This document shows positions 35,385-45,185 of a stretch of DNA of 64,000 nucleotides, in pieces. Positions within the stretch are counted from its first letter, which is position 1. Each line of letters starts with the position of its first letter. The stretch lies in contig NZ_CP065997.1 in NCBI RefSeq assembly GCF_016127315.1, positions 3,100,001 to 3,164,000 on the forward strand, given 5' to 3'. This DNA comes from Achromobacter deleyi. GTDB taxonomy: Bacteria; Pseudomonadota; Gammaproteobacteria; Burkholderiales; Burkholderiaceae_B. The position numbers and the translations under genes were made by a program. The notes below the pieces were generated by a model. That model saw only the letters and a list, made by a program, of their open reading frames with translations. It searched no databases and was not told the DNA's origin.

Positions 35385-37015
35385 TGAGCGCGCTGCTTGA
35401 AATCCGTGATCTCAGCGTGACGGCCGCCCACGGCGGACCGACGGTGGTGCAGGGCGTGTCCTACACCGTGAACCGCAATGAGATCCTGTGCGTGGTGGGT
35501 GAATCGGGATCGGGCAAGTCGGTTACGGCGCACGCCATCATGGGCCTGTTGCCGGCGGACCAGTTGAGCGTCACGCAGGGCCAGATCCTGTACGGCGGGC
35601 GCGATCTGGTCGGCCTGTCGGCCACGGACTGGTATGGGCTGCGTGGCCGTTGCTTCGGCATGGTGTTCCAGGAGCCCATGACGGCGCTCAATCCCATCAT
35701 GCGGGTGGGCCGCCAGGTCGATGAGGTGCTGGAGCGGCATACCAACCTGAACGCTGCCGCCCGCCGACAGCGGGTGCTCGAATTGTTCGGCCAGGTGCTG
35801 CTGCCCGATCCGCAAGCCATGTATGACGCCTTTCCGTTCCAGTTGTCCGGCGGCCAGCGCCAGCGTGTCGTGATCGCGATGGCGCTGGCGCTCGAGCCGG
35901 ACGTGCTTATCGCCGACGAACCGACCACCGCGCTGGACGTCACCACGCAAGCGCAGATCCTGGCGCTCATCAAGGACATCCAGCGCCGCATGGGCATCGG
36001 TGTCATCTTCATTACCCACGACTTCGGCGTGGTGGCGGACATCGCCCACCGCATCGTTGTGATGCGCAAGGGCGAAGTGGTGGAATCGGGGGCGGCCGAC
36101 GACATCCTGAACCGGCCGCAGCATCCCTACACCCGCCAATTGATCGCGGCGGTGCCGCACAAACCCGAAGGCAAGGACGAGGCGGCGCCCGCGCTGCCGC
36201 TGATGTCCGTGGCCAACCTGTGCAAGACCTTCGCCACCGGCGGGCGGCGGGTCGACGCGCTGCGCGACATCTCGCTGGACATCCGCCAGGGCGAGACGCT
36301 GGGGCTGGTGGGAGAGTCCGGTTCCGGCAAATCGACGCTGGGACGTACGTTGATCGGCCTGATCGCGCCCGACAGCGGCAGCGTGCGGATGGATGGCCGA
36401 GAACTGGTCGGTATGGCGCCCCGCGATTTCCGTCCCTACCGGCGCCAGATCCAGATGGTGTTCCAGGACCCGTATGCGTCGCTCAATCCGCGTCACCGCG
36501 TCATTGAGGCCGTGGCGCAAGGACCGATCGCGTTCGGCGAGAGCCGCAAGACCGCGTTGCGCGAGGCGCGCGAGCTGCTGGAACTGGTTGGGCTGGGCGG
36601 AGACGCCGGCGAGCGCTATCCGCATCAGTTCTCGGGCGGACAGCGCCAGCGGGTCGGCATCGCCCGGGCGCTGGCGCTCAAGCCGCGGCTGTTGGTGGCC
36701 GACGAGGCGGTCTCGGCGCTGGATGTGTCGATCCAGGCGCAGGTGCTCGAATTGCTCAAGACCGTCAGCGGCCAGTTCGACCTGTCGGTGCTGTTCATCA
36801 CGCATGACCTGCGCGTTGCGGCCCAGATTTGCGACCGCATCGCGGTGATGCGCCAGGGCCAGCTGGTGGAACTGGACCGCGCCGCCACGATTTTCTATCA
36901 CCCCCAACATGAATACACGCGTCGCCTGATTGAATCGGTGCCGGGCAAGGCCTGGAACAAGCCCGACCTGGCGGCGCTGTCGGAGTCTTCAACCAGGAGC
37001 AAGCAGTATGCGTGA
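35384..37015 (+). CDS. Fused two-domain ABC transporter ATPase (DppD-DppF-like)
   Basis: A 543-residue protein with two complete nucleotide-binding domains in one chain. NBD1 has GESGSGKS (residues 39-46), LSGGQRQRVVIAMAL and VLIADEPTTALD; NBD2, in the second half, has [27 protein letters not shown] and LLVADEAVSALD, each followed by the YTRQLI/YTRRLI oligopeptide tail. These correspond to DppD and DppF, usually separate genes. The Walker B glutamate is retained in NBD1 (DEPT) and NBD2 (DEAV). Start: ATG 35384 preceded by AGGAGG; GTG 35381 is in the same frame. Confidence 0.93.
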   Translation: MSALLEIRDLSVTAAHGGPTVVQGVSYTVNRNEILCVVGESGSGKSVTAHAIMGLLPADQLSVTQGQILYGGRDLVGLSATDWYGLRGRCFGMVFQEPMTALNPIMRVGRQVDEVLERHTNLNAAARRQRVLELFGQVLLPDPQAMYDAFPFQLSGGQRQRVVIAMALALEPDVLIADEPTTALDVTTQAQILALIKDIQRRMGIGVIFITHDFGVVADIAHRIVVMRKGEVVESGAADDILNRPQHPYTRQLIAAVPHKPEGKDEAAPALPLMSVANLCKTFATGGRRVDALRDISLDIRQGETLGLVGESGSGKSTLGRTLIGLIAPDSGSVRMDGRELVGMAPRDFRPYRRQIQMVFQDPYASLNPRHRVIEAVAQGPIAFGESRKTALREARELLELVGLGGDAGERYPHQFSGGQRQRVGIARALALKPRLLVADEAVSALDVSIQAQVLELLKTVSGQFDLSVLFITHDLRVAAQICDRIAVMRQGQLVELDRAATIFYHPQHEYTRRLIESVPGKAWNKPDLAALSESSTRSKQYA

Positions 37016-38447
37016 CACCGAGTATCAGGCGCTGGACGGGCTGGCGCTGGCCGATTTGCTGGCGCGGCGCGAGGTCGGCGCGGAGGACCTCATGGCCTGC
37101 GCGATCAGGCTGGCGCGCGAACGCGCGCCGGCGCTCAACGCGCTGTGCTATGAGCGCTATGAAGAGTCCCTGGCGGTGGCGCGCGCCTGGCGCCAGGCCG
37201 GCACGTTCCGCGCCATTCCCTTTTTGCTGAAGGATTCCGGGCTGGCGCACACGCGCTTTCCGTCCAGCCTGGGTTCGCGCCTGCTGAACGACACCGCCTA
37301 TCCCCGCAACGCCACACTGGCCGACCGTTTCGAGGCGGCCGGCCTGATTGCCTTCGCGCGCACCACGGTGCCGGAATTCTGCATGGCGCCCACCACCGAG
37401 GCGCGGCGCAACGGCGGTCCTACCCGCAACCCCTGGGACTTGACCCGTTCGTCCGGTGGCTCCAGCGGCGGAGCGGCGGCGGCGGTCGCCGCGGGCATCG
37501 TCCCGCTGGCCCACGGCAGCGATGGCGGCGGATCGATCCGCATCCCGGCCGCGGCTTGCGGCGTCTATGGCCTGAAAGTGTCGCGCGGACGCGTGCCCAT
37601 GGGGCCATTTCGCGGCGAGGGCTGGGGCGGCCTGGCGACCGATGGCGTGCTGTCTCGTTCGGTGCGGGACACCGCCGCAGCGCTGGACGCCATCGCGGCG
37701 CCCGAGCCGGGCGCTCCCTACGCGGCGCCGGCCGCGCCCGCCTCCTATCTGAAACTGCTGGCCGAGCCGTCGCGCAAGCGGCGCATCGTCGTCTGGCGCA
37801 GCGCCTGGCATGGCGTGCCGGTGGCGCCCGAATGCATCGCGGCGGTCGAGCGGGCGGCCGAACTGTGCCGGGCGCTGGGGCACGAGGTGGTCGATGGCGC
37901 GCCGCCCGATATTGATTACGAGGCCTTCGTGCTGGCGCATGCCAATGTGCTGGCGGGCAATATCGTGGTGTCGGTGGACACTCGCTTGGGCCTCACCGGC
38001 CAGCCGTTGCGCGACGATGATCTGGAGCCGGTGTTGCGCCAGGGCTACGACTACGGCAAGGGGCTGTCCGCGGCGCACTACATCGCCAGCGTCAACCGCT
38101 TTCATGCCATCGGCCGCATCCTGGACAGCTATATGGAAGGCTACGACGCCATCCTGTCACCGTCCCTGACCCAGCTGCCGCTGAAACTGGGCGAGCTTTC
38201 CACCGCCGGGGGCACATTCCTGGATTTTCGCCGCAAGGTGGCCTCTTACGGCACGTTCGCGGCGGCGTTCAACGCGTCCGGGCAGCCGGCGGCCAGCCTG
38301 CCGCTGGTCTGGACCGACGCTGGCCTGCCGGTCGGGGTGCAGGTGGTCGGCCGCTATGGCCGCGAGGATGTCGTGCTGGCGTTGTCGGCTGAACTGGAGG
38401 CGGCCCAGCCGTGGGCCGGACGGATCGCCGTCCCCCGGATGGCCTAG
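37008..38447 (+). CDS. Amidase (amidase signature family)
   Basis: A 479-residue amidase: catalytic Lys in PFLLKDSG, the Gly/Ser-rich signature [30 protein letters not shown] with the cis-Ser and nucleophilic Ser (in [13 protein letters not shown]), complete. Hydrolyses an amide of the imported compound. It overlaps the ATPase stop by eight bases and is the last gene of the operon. Together, M20 deacylase and amidase suggest step-wise degradation of one amide-bearing substrate (inference). Confidence 0.9.
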   Translation: MRDTEYQALDGLALADLLARREVGAEDLMACAIRLARERAPALNALCYERYEESLAVARAWRQAGTFRAIPFLLKDSGLAHTRFPSSLGSRLLNDTAYPRNATLADRFEAAGLIAFARTTVPEFCMAPTTEARRNGGPTRNPWDLTRSSGGSSGGAAAAVAAGIVPLAHGSDGGGSIRIPAAACGVYGLKVSRGRVPMGPFRGEGWGGLATDGVLSRSVRDTAAALDAIAAPEPGAPYAAPAAPASYLKLLAEPSRKRRIVVWRSAWHGVPVAPECIAAVERAAELCRALGHEVVDGAPPDIDYEAFVLAHANVLAGNIVVSVDTRLGLTGQPLRDDDLEPVLRQGYDYGKGLSAAHYIASVNRFHAIGRILDSYMEGYDAILSPSLTQLPLKLGELSTAGGTFLDFRRKVASYGTFAAAFNASGQPAASLPLVWTDAGLPVGVQVVGRYGREDVVLALSAELEAAQPWAGRIAVPRMA

Positions 38448-38673
38448 GGGCGGTTGGCAAGATGGGGGAGGTCGCTCCGTCCGCCCCCCGTTTCGGGGGG
38501 AGGGCGGGAGCCCCCTCTACGGGCGAGGGCTGGCGCGTTCGGCGCCGGTGGCATCGGCTGAAGGGATAGGATACCGGCCGTTTCAAGACCTTTCTTCGAA
38601 TCCCCCGTAAAATCCCACCATCCCGCTCGGTTTCAACCATCTTTCAATCGACAGTACCTAAGGAGGACCACAC

Positions 38674-39738
38674 ATGGCCCTAGTCTCCATGCGCCAGTTG
38701 CTCGACCACGCCGCCGAGCACGGCTACGGCATTCCGGCATTCAACGTCAATAACCTGGAACAGGTCCAGGCCATCATGGAAGCCGCGGCGGAGACCGACA
38801 GCCCGGTGATCATGCAAGCCTCGGCCGGCGCCCGCAAGTACGCCGGCGAAGGCTTCCTGAAGCACCTGATCCAGGCCGCCGTGGAGTCCTACCCCCATAT
38901 TCCCGTGGTCATGCACCAGGACCACGGCCAGTCGCCCAAGGTCTGCCAGGGCGCCATCGACCTGGGCTTCTCCAGCGTCATGATGGACGGCTCGCTGAAG
39001 GAAGACGGCAAGACCATCGCCGACTACGACTACAACGTCGACGTCACCAGGAAGGTGGTGGACGTGGCCCACAAGCTGGGCGTGACGGTCGAAGGCGAAC
39101 TGGGCTGCCTGGGCTCGCTCGAAACCATGGAAGGCGACAAGGAAGACGGCCACGGCGCCGACGGCAAGCTGACCATGGACCAGCTGCTGACCGATCCGGA
39201 GCAGGCCGCCGACTTCGTGCGCCGCACCCAGCTGGACGCCCTGGCCATCGCCATCGGCACCAGCCACGGCGCCTACAAGTTCACCCGCAAGCCCACCGGC
39301 GACATCCTGTCGATCGCCCGCATCAAGGAAATCCACGCCCGCCTGCCCAACACCCACCTGGTGATGCACGGCAGCTCCAGCGTGCCGCAGGAACTGCTGG
39401 CCGAGATCCGTGAATTCGGCGGCAACATGAAGGAAACCTACGGCGTGCCGGTCGAGGAAATCCAGGAAGCCATCAAGTACGGCGTGCGCAAGATCAATAT
39501 CGACACCGATATCCGTCTGGCCATGACCGGCGCCATCCGCCGCTTCTTCGCCGAGAACCCCGAGAAGTTCGACCCGCGCGAATACCTGAAGCCGGCCCGC
39601 GCCGCCGCCAAGGCGATCTGTGTGGCTCGCTACACGGAATTCGGCACCGCCGGCAACGCCAGCAAGATCAAGGCGCTGCCCCTGACCGAAATCGCCGCCC
39701 AGTACGCCGCCGGCAAGCTGGCCCAGGTGGTGCAGTAA
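38674..39738 (+). CDS. fba: Class II fructose-bisphosphate aldolase
   Basis: A 354-residue zinc-dependent class II aldolase of the Calvin-cycle/beta-proteobacterial type. [34 protein letters not shown] (zinc His), GTSHGAYKF and [10 protein letters not shown], then [14 protein letters not shown]. It cleaves fructose-1,6-bisphosphate in glycolysis/gluconeogenesis. A strong Shine-Dalgarno (AAGGAGG) precedes the ATG. Followed by a bidirectional terminator. Confidence 0.97.
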   Translation: MALVSMRQLLDHAAEHGYGIPAFNVNNLEQVQAIMEAAAETDSPVIMQASAGARKYAGEGFLKHLIQAAVESYPHIPVVMHQDHGQSPKVCQGAIDLGFSSVMMDGSLKEDGKTIADYDYNVDVTRKVVDVAHKLGVTVEGELGCLGSLETMEGDKEDGHGADGKLTMDQLLTDPEQAADFVRRTQLDALAIAIGTSHGAYKFTRKPTGDILSIARIKEIHARLPNTHLVMHGSSSVPQELLAEIREFGGNMKETYGVPVEEIQEAIKYGVRKINIDTDIRLAMTGAIRRFFAENPEKFDPREYLKPARAAAKAICVARYTEFGTAGNASKIKALPLTEIAAQYAAGKLAQVVQ

Positions 39739-39775
39739 GTTGCCGGCCGCCTCCCTTGCACGGGAGGCGGGCAGC

Positions 39776-39809
39776 AAAAAGGCGGGCCCTCGCGGGCCCG
39801 CCTTTTTTT
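39776..39809. terminator. Bidirectional terminator between fba and the GFA gene
   Basis: Arms GGCGGGCCC (39781-39789) and GGGCCCGCC (39794-39802), loop TCGC, flanked by five A on the left and seven T on the right. Serves convergent fba (plus) and the GFA gene (minus). A further GC-rich hairpin (CCGCCTCCC...GGGAGGCGG, 39747-39770) lies just upstream. Confidence 0.92.
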
Positions 39810-39828
39810 CGTGCGCGCCGCGCCCGGC

Positions 39829-40284
39829 TCAGGCGGGCGGGGCGTTCCTGGGGAAGTTCGGCACGCTCTTGTCGACGTGGTGCCAGGACGGCGCCGAGTC
39901 GGTCCACAGGCTGACGCGGGTGTGGAAGGCCTCGGGGTCGTCGAGCGAGCCGGCCCGCACCACTTCGTAGGGCATGCCTTCCGAGCCGCCGAACAGCGGC
40001 GTGCCACAGTCCGCACAGAAGCTGCGCATGACGGTGTGGCCGGAATCGCCCTGGTAGCGATGCTCGCGCGCCTTGCCGCGCAGCAGGGTGACCGAGCCGG
40101 CCGGCAGGATCAGCGCATGGGCCGGCGCGCCGCCGCTGGAATACTGGCAATCGCGGCAATGACAGGTGGCCGCCATGATGGGTTCATCGGTCACCGCGTA
40201 GCGCACCGCGCCGCATTGGCAGCCACCGGTCAGGTGGACTTGCGCGTCGGCGTGGGGCGGGCGTTTCTGGGTTGCATCCTGCAT
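39829..40284 (-). CDS. GFA family protein (second copy)
   Basis: A 151-residue GFA/CENP-V protein with Cys motifs GGCQCGAVRY, TCHCRDCQYSSG and FCADCGTPLFGG. Zinc-binding, cytosolic, function not assigned. Distinct from the copy at 8806-9237 in sequence, so they are not a recent duplication. Convergent with fba; divergent from purC across 173 bp. Confidence 0.85.
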   Translation of the reverse strand: MQDATQKRPPHADAQVHLTGGCQCGAVRYAVTDEPIMAATCHCRDCQYSSGGAPAHALILPAGSVTLLRGKAREHRYQGDSGHTVMRSFCADCGTPLFGGSEGMPYEVVRAGSLDDPEAFHTRVSLWTDSAPSWHHVDKSVPNFPRNAPPA

Positions 40285-40457
40285 ACGACTGTGTCTCCTC
40301 CAGGTGAAAAGGGGAGCGCCGTGACGCGGTTCGCGGTCGGCGCATATATTGGAACGGGGCCAGACTAACCCGCCGTCCGCAGCCCGGCAAGACAGGGCTA
40401 TTTGCAGTAACCTATGCGCTTTGCGCGACCCCCATTTTTGCCATAGGCCATTTTTCC

Positions 40458-41339
40458 GTGACTTCTGCTTTGCATCAATCCAGCATCAAGTCCTTGCCGC
40501 TGCTGGGCCGCGGTAAGGTCCGCGACATGTACGCGGTGGGCGACGACAAGTTGCTGATCGTCGCGTCGGACCGCATCTCGGCGTTCGACGTCATCCTCGA
40601 CGATCCCATCCCCGGCAAGGGGCAGGTGCTGACCGAACTGACCGAGTTCTGGCTGCAGAAGCTGGCCCACATCCTGCCGAACCACTCCACCGGCATCAAG
40701 CCGGAAGACGTGGTCGCTGCCGACGAGATCGACCAGGTGCGCGGCCGCGCCGTGGTGGTCAAGCGCCTCAAGCCGATCCTGGTGGAAGCGGTGGCCCGCG
40801 GCTACCTGATCGGTTCCGGCTGGAAGGACTACCAGGCCACCGGCGCCGTCTGCGGCATCAAGCTGCCCGCCGGCCTGCAACAGGCCAGCCAGCTGCCCGA
40901 GCCGATCTTCACGCCGGCGGCCAAGGCCGAATTCGGCATGCACGACGAAAACGTCGATTTCGCCCACGTGGTCAAGGAAGTCGGCCAGGAAATGGCCGAG
41001 CGCATCCGCGACGTCACGCTCAAGCTGTACGCCGAAGCCGCCAAATTCGCCGCCACCAAGGGCATCATCATCGCCGACACCAAGTTCGAGTTCGGCCTGG
41101 ACGATGACGGCACGCTGTACCTGATGGACGAAGTGCTGACGCCGGATTCCTCGCGCTTCTGGCCGGCCGACGGCTACCGCGTGGGCATCAGCCCGCCTTC
41201 GTTCGACAAGCAGTTCGTGCGCGACTGGCTCGAGACCCAGACCTGGGACAAGACCCCGCCCGCCCCGCGCCTGCCGCAGGACGTGCTGGAAAAGACCGCC
41301 GCGAAGTACCGCGAAGCGCTGGATCGCCTGATCGCCTGA
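40458..41339 (+). CDS. purC: Phosphoribosylaminoimidazole-succinocarboxamide synthase
   Basis: A 293-residue SAICAR synthase of the longer type: [33 protein letters not shown], the conserved [12 protein letters not shown] and [12 protein letters not shown] ... [15 protein letters not shown]. It carries out the seventh step of purine synthesis. The start is GTG at 40458; no in-frame ATG lies upstream without a stop. It is separated from purEK by the DUF5993-dsbB pair. Confidence 0.97.
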   Translation: MTSALHQSSIKSLPLLGRGKVRDMYAVGDDKLLIVASDRISAFDVILDDPIPGKGQVLTELTEFWLQKLAHILPNHSTGIKPEDVVAADEIDQVRGRAVVVKRLKPILVEAVARGYLIGSGWKDYQATGAVCGIKLPAGLQQASQLPEPIFTPAAKAEFGMHDENVDFAHVVKEVGQEMAERIRDVTLKLYAEAAKFAATKGIIIADTKFEFGLDDDGTLYLMDEVLTPDSSRFWPADGYRVGISPPSFDKQFVRDWLETQTWDKTPPAPRLPQDVLEKTAAKYREALDRLIA

Positions 41340-41360
41340 TCCGCGCCCGCCTCGAAAAAG

Positions 41361-41387
41361 CCGCCCGTCCGCCGGGCGGTTTTTTTT
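41361..41387 (+). terminator. Rho-independent terminator after purC
   Basis: Arms CCGCCCG / CGGGCGG with loop TCCGC followed by eight T. It lies 21 bases after the purC stop and isolates it from the following genes. Confidence 0.93.
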
Positions 41388-41585
41388 GTCCGCGAGGTGC
41401 CGCCGATCAGGGAAATCCCTGCTTTTCGGTAAGAATTATTGCTTATTGTTACGCTATACTCGCCGGCAACCTGCACCCGGAAGCCGGCGCGCCCGCGCGG
41501 CTTCCCCTCTGCCAACTTGCCGGACGACGCGGCCCGCAGCCGCCGCCAGGGCGCCATGCCCGCCGGATGTAGAAAGGAGCTGCGC

Positions 41586-41744
41586 ATGATCATGATGTTG
41601 CCTTTCCTGACCGGCCTGATCGCCGTGTGGTTCGGCCTGCTGGGCAAGCGCCGACCCTGCGTCGCCTTCTGGCTGATCACCCTGGGGGTGTTCGCCGCGT
41701 GGTGCCAGTTCCACATGACCAGTCCGCTGGCGCTGTCGCTCTAG
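41586..41744 (+). CDS. DUF5993-like small membrane protein
   Basis: A 52-residue protein with two hydrophobic helices (MMLPFLTGLIAVWFGLLG and VAFWLITLGVFAAWCQF). This resembles DUF5993, small membrane proteins found just upstream of dsbB-like genes. AAAGGAGC lies seven bases upstream of the ATG at 41586. The next gene begins 10 bases after its stop. No function is established. The pair probably forms one transcript starting in the AT-rich stretch near 41430-41460. Confidence 0.75.
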   Translation: MIMMLPFLTGLIAVWFGLLGKRRPCVAFWLITLGVFAAWCQFHMTSPLALSL

Positions 41745-41754
41745 GTCCGCCGCC

Positions 41755-42327
41755 ATGATCTTTTCCCGCAATCCGGCGCGCGGTTCGCGCCTGCTCAACG
41801 GCCTGGCCCTGCTGGCCGTGACGGCCATCCTGGTCATGGCCTTCGCCTGGCAATTCGCCTATGACGAAGTGCCGTGCCCGCTGTGCCTGCTGCAACGGGT
41901 GGCCTTCATGCTGGCCGGGGTGGGGCTGCTGCTGAACCTGCGGCTGGGGCCGTCGCCCATGCATTACGCCATGACCATCGCCGCCGCGCTGGGCGGCATG
42001 GTGGCGTCTGGCCGCCAGATCCTGCTGCACATCGCCCCCGGCGATCCCGGCTACGGCACGCCGCTGCTGGGCATGCACTTCTATACCTGGGCCTTCATCG
42101 CCTTCTGCGGCCTGATCGTGTTCTGCGTGATCATGCTGTCGGCCGACCGCAAGTGGGGCGACAACATGCTCAAGCGGCCGGTGCCGGCGCTGGGCATGCT
42201 GGTCATGGCCCTGTTCTTCATCACGGTGCTTGCCAACCTGGGCAGCACCACGCTGCAATGCGGTTTCGGGCCCTGCGCGGACAACCCCACGGGCTATCTC
42301 TGGCTGGGGTCTGGCGCCACGCCATAG
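41755..42327 (+). CDS. DsbB-like disulfide bond formation protein B
   Basis: A 190-residue inner-membrane protein with about five hydrophobic segments. The CPLC motif (ACC within [13 protein letters not shown]) follows the first helix as in DsbB, which uses it to reoxidise DsbA with quinone. The second cysteine pair lies at the C-terminal end (LQCGFGPC) instead of between helices three and four as in E. coli DsbB; the intervening loop carries [19 protein letters not shown]. It is therefore a DsbB relative of a different sub-type, preceded by DUF5993. Confidence 0.82.
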   Translation: MIFSRNPARGSRLLNGLALLAVTAILVMAFAWQFAYDEVPCPLCLLQRVAFMLAGVGLLLNLRLGPSPMHYAMTIAAALGGMVASGRQILLHIAPGDPGYGTPLLGMHFYTWAFIAFCGLIVFCVIMLSADRKWGDNMLKRPVPALGMLVMALFFITVLANLGSTTLQCGFGPCADNPTGYLWLGSGATP

Positions 42328-42401
42328 GGGTGCCGCCGGCGCCGGGTAAAATACCGGGTTTCGCGGCCTGGCCGCAGCCTTTCAACGACTCGACACCGGT
42401 T

Positions 42402-42923
42402 ATGACAGCCAAGACTTCCGCAGCGGCAGACGCCACCCCCGTGGTGGGCGTGATTATGGGTTCTTCCAGCGATTGGGAGGTCATGAAGCACGCGGTCACC
42501 ATGCTGGAAGACTTCGGCGTGCCGCACGAGGCGCGCGTGATCTCCGCGCACCGCATGCCGCAGGACATGGCCGAATACGGCGCCGCCGCGTTCGAGCGCG
42601 GCCTGCGCGGCATCATCGCCGGCGCCGGCGGCGCGGCCCACCTGCCGGGCATGATGGCGGCCCTGACCGAAGTGCCGGTGTTCGGCGTGCCGGTGCCGTC
42701 CAAGTACCTGCGCGGCGAGGATTCGCTGCTGTCCATCGTGCAGATGCCCAAGGGCGTGCCGGTCGCCACCTTCGCCATCGGCGAGGCCGGCGCCGCCAAC
42801 GCCGCGCTGCACCTGATCGCCACGCTGGCGGGCACCGATGCCGGCCTGCACAAGAAGCTGGTGGCATTCCGCGCGCGCCAGACGCAGGCCGCGCGCGACA
42901 TGAAGGTTCCGCCCGAGGCTTGA
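42402..42923 (+). CDS. purE: 5-(carboxyamino)imidazole ribonucleotide mutase
   Basis: A 173-residue class I Pur[18 protein letters not shown], the catalytic-site sequence [25 protein letters not shown] and [29 protein letters not shown]. It converts N5-CAIR to CAIR. Followed five bases later by purK. Confidence 0.97.
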   Translation: MTAKTSAAADATPVVGVIMGSSSDWEVMKHAVTMLEDFGVPHEARVISAHRMPQDMAEYGAAAFERGLRGIIAGAGGAAHLPGMMAALTEVPVFGVPVPSKYLRGEDSLLSIVQMPKGVPVATFAIGEAGAANAALHLIATLAGTDAGLHKKLVAFRARQTQAARDMKVPPEA

Positions 42924-42928
42924 TCCCC

Positions 42929-44119
42929 ATGACGCAATCGACTGCTTTCACCATTGCCCCCGGCGGCTGGCTCGGCCTGCTGGGCGGCGGCCAGCTGGGC
43001 CGCATGTTCTGCCACGCGGCGCAAAGCCTGGGCTACAAGGTCGCGGTGCTGGACCCGGCCGCCGAATGCCCGGCGGGCATGGTGGCGGACCTGCACATCC
43101 AGGCCGCCTATGACGACGAAGACGGCCTCGCGCGCCTGGCGCGGACCTGTCAGGCCGTCACCACCGAATTCGAGAACGTGCCGGCCGACAGCCTGCGCGC
43201 GCTGGCGGCGCGCTGCCGCGTCAGCCCGGCCGCCGACGCGGTCGCCATCGTGCAGGACCGCATCGCCGAAAAGGCCTTCATCGCCAGCCAGGGCATCCCG
43301 GTCGCGCCGCACGCCGCCATCCGCAGCGAGGCCGATCTGCGTGCCGCGCCGGACGGCCTGTTCCCCGGCATCCTGAAGGTCGCGCGCCTGGGTTACGACG
43401 GCAAGGGCCAGGCCCGCATCGACACGCGCGAGGCCGCGCTGGCCGCGTTCGCCGAGTTCGGCGGCGTGGCCTGCGTGCTGGAAGCGCTGATGCCGCTGGA
43501 CTATGAAATCTCGGTCGTGATCGCACGCGGTTTCGACGGCGCCAGCGTGGTGTTCCCGGTGGCGCGCAACGTGCACCGCGACGGCATCCTGGCCGTGTCG
43601 ACGGCGGCGCCGGTCAAGCTCGACGCCGCCCACGCCGAACGCCAGGCGCAGGCCACCGCGGCCGCGCAGGGCATCGCGCAGGGCCTGGGCTACCACGGCG
43701 TGCTGTGCGTCGAATTCTTCGTGCTCAAGGACGGCGGCCTGATCGTCAACGAGATCGCGCCGCGTCCGCACAACAGCGGCCACTACACCATGGACGCCTG
43801 CCTCACCAGCCAGTTCGAGCAGCAGGCGCGCGCCATGGCCGGCCTGCCGCTGGGCGGCACCGACCTGCTGGCGCCGGCCGTGATGCTGAACATCCTGGGC
43901 GACATCTGGTATCCGTCGGCCACCGGCGACGCGCAGCGCGAGCCCGACTGGGCCGCCGCGCTGGCGGTGCCCACGGCCAAGCTGCACCTGTATGGCAAGC
44001 GCGAGGCGCGCCGTGGCCGCAAGATGGGCCACGTCACCATCGTCGCGCCGACGCTGCAACAGGCCCAGGCCGACGCGGCGCGTGTCGCCGCCGCGCTGGG
44101 CATGCAGGCGCCCGAGTAA
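42929..44119 (+). CDS. purK: 5-(carboxyamino)imidazole ribonucleotide synthase
   Basis: A 396-residue ATP-grasp enzyme: [54 protein letters not shown], and [14 protein letters not shown] with metal and AIR ligands. It makes N5-CAIR from AIR, bicarbonate and ATP, the partner of PurE. The next gene starts four bases after its stop. Confidence 0.97.
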   Translation: MTQSTAFTIAPGGWLGLLGGGQLGRMFCHAAQSLGYKVAVLDPAAECPAGMVADLHIQAAYDDEDGLARLARTCQAVTTEFENVPADSLRALAARCRVSPAADAVAIVQDRIAEKAFIASQGIPVAPHAAIRSEADLRAAPDGLFPGILKVARLGYDGKGQARIDTREAALAAFAEFGGVACVLEALMPLDYEISVVIARGFDGASVVFPVARNVHRDGILAVSTAAPVKLDAAHAERQAQATAAAQGIAQGLGYHGVLCVEFFVLKDGGLIVNEIAPRPHNSGHYTMDACLTSQFEQQARAMAGLPLGGTDLLAPAVMLNILGDIWYPSATGDAQREPDWAAALAVPTAKLHLYGKREARRGRKMGHVTIVAPTLQQAQADAARVAAALGMQAPE

Positions 44120-44123
44120 CGCC

Positions 44124-45170
44124 ATGTCCGCTTCGTTCGACTCCGCCAGCGCCGCGGACATCGCCGACGCCGCCCGCCGCCTGCTGGCCGGCGAGCTGGT
44201 CGCGTTCCCGACCGAGACCGTCTATGGCCTGGGCGCGGACGCCGAGAACCCGCAGGCCGTGGGCAGGATCTACGCCGCCAAGGGCCGGCCGTCGAACCAT
44301 CCGGTGATCGTGCACATCGCGCCGCAGGGCGACCTGTCGTACTGGGCGGCCGAGGTGCCGCCCGAGGCGCGCCTGCTGATCGACGCCTTCTGGCCCGGTC
44401 CGCTGACGCTGATCCTCAAGCGCGCGCCGCACATCGCCGACACCGTCAGCGGCGGCCAGGACAGCATCGGCATCCGCTGCCCCTCGCATCCGGTGGCGCA
44501 GGCGCTGCTGGCGGCGTTCGCGGCCGGCAAGCCGAACGGGCAGGGCGGCGTGGCCGCGCCGTCGGCCAACAAGTTCGGCCAGGTCTCGCCGACCCGCGCC
44601 GACCACGTGCGCAGCGAATTCCCCGACGAGGTCGCGGCCGGCATGCCGGTGCTGGAGGGCGGCGCCTCCGAGGTCGGCATCGAATCCACCATCCTGGACC
44701 TGTCGCGGCTGGACCGCGGCGCCGGTCCCGTGCTGCTGCGCCCCGGCCACATCAGCGCCGCGCAGATCGAGGCCGTGCTGGGCGTGCAGGTGTTCGCCCC
44801 TGACGCGGCCGCGCCGCGCGCCTCGGGCACGCTCAAGGCGCACTATGCGCCGCGCACCGCGCTGGAGCTGGCGTCCGATGCGCGCCTGCAAGCCGCGCTG
44901 CAAGGCCGCGGCCTGCCCCCGGGCAAGGTCGTGGTGGTGGCGTACACGCCGCCGCCGGCGGCCGTCGATGCGCGCATCCAGTGGCAACAGGTGCCGGCCG
45001 ATCCGGCGCGTTACGCCCAGGCGCTGTACGCCTTGCTGCGTGATCTGGACGGCCAGGGCTTCGCGCGCATCATCGTGCAGGCGCCGCCGGCCGATGACGC
45101 GTGGCACGCGGTCAACGACCGCATCGGCCGCGCCGCCGCCGCGTTCACGCTCGACACCACCGACCTGTAA
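44124..45170 (+). CDS. L-threonylcarbamoyladenylate synthase, Sua5/YwlC type
   Basis: A 348-residue protein with an N-terminal YrdC domain (GELVAFPTETVYGLGADAENPQAVGRIYAAKGRP ... HPVIVHI) and a C-terminal Sua5 domain of about 130 residues, joined by SGTLKAHYAPRT. It makes the threonylcarbamoyl-AMP for t6A37 modification of tRNA. Long-form Sua5 length agrees. Last gene of the purE-purK operon run, convergent with the IclR gene. Confidence 0.95.
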   Translation: MSASFDSASAADIADAARRLLAGELVAFPTETVYGLGADAENPQAVGRIYAAKGRPSNHPVIVHIAPQGDLSYWAAEVPPEARLLIDAFWPGPLTLILKRAPHIADTVSGGQDSIGIRCPSHPVAQALLAAFAAGKPNGQGGVAAPSANKFGQVSPTRADHVRSEFPDEVAAGMPVLEGGASEVGIESTILDLSRLDRGAGPVLLRPGHISAAQIEAVLGVQVFAPDAAAPRASGTLKAHYAPRTALELASDARLQAALQGRGLPPGKVVVVAYTPPPAAVDARIQWQQVPADPARYAQALYALLRDLDGQGFARIIVQAPPADDAWHAVNDRIGRAAAAFTLDTTDL

Positions 45171-45185
45171 GGCGGGGGCGGCCGC

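Noticed and set aside
38484..38500. Hairpin CCCCCCG-TTT-CGGGGGG between the amidase gene and fba
   Set aside because: No T-run and embedded in G-rich sequence that may just be biased composition; not called a terminator or G-quadruplex.
8806..40284. The two GFA genes as a recent duplication
   Set aside because: Apart from the cysteine motifs their sequences differ strongly in length and content, so they are separate family members.
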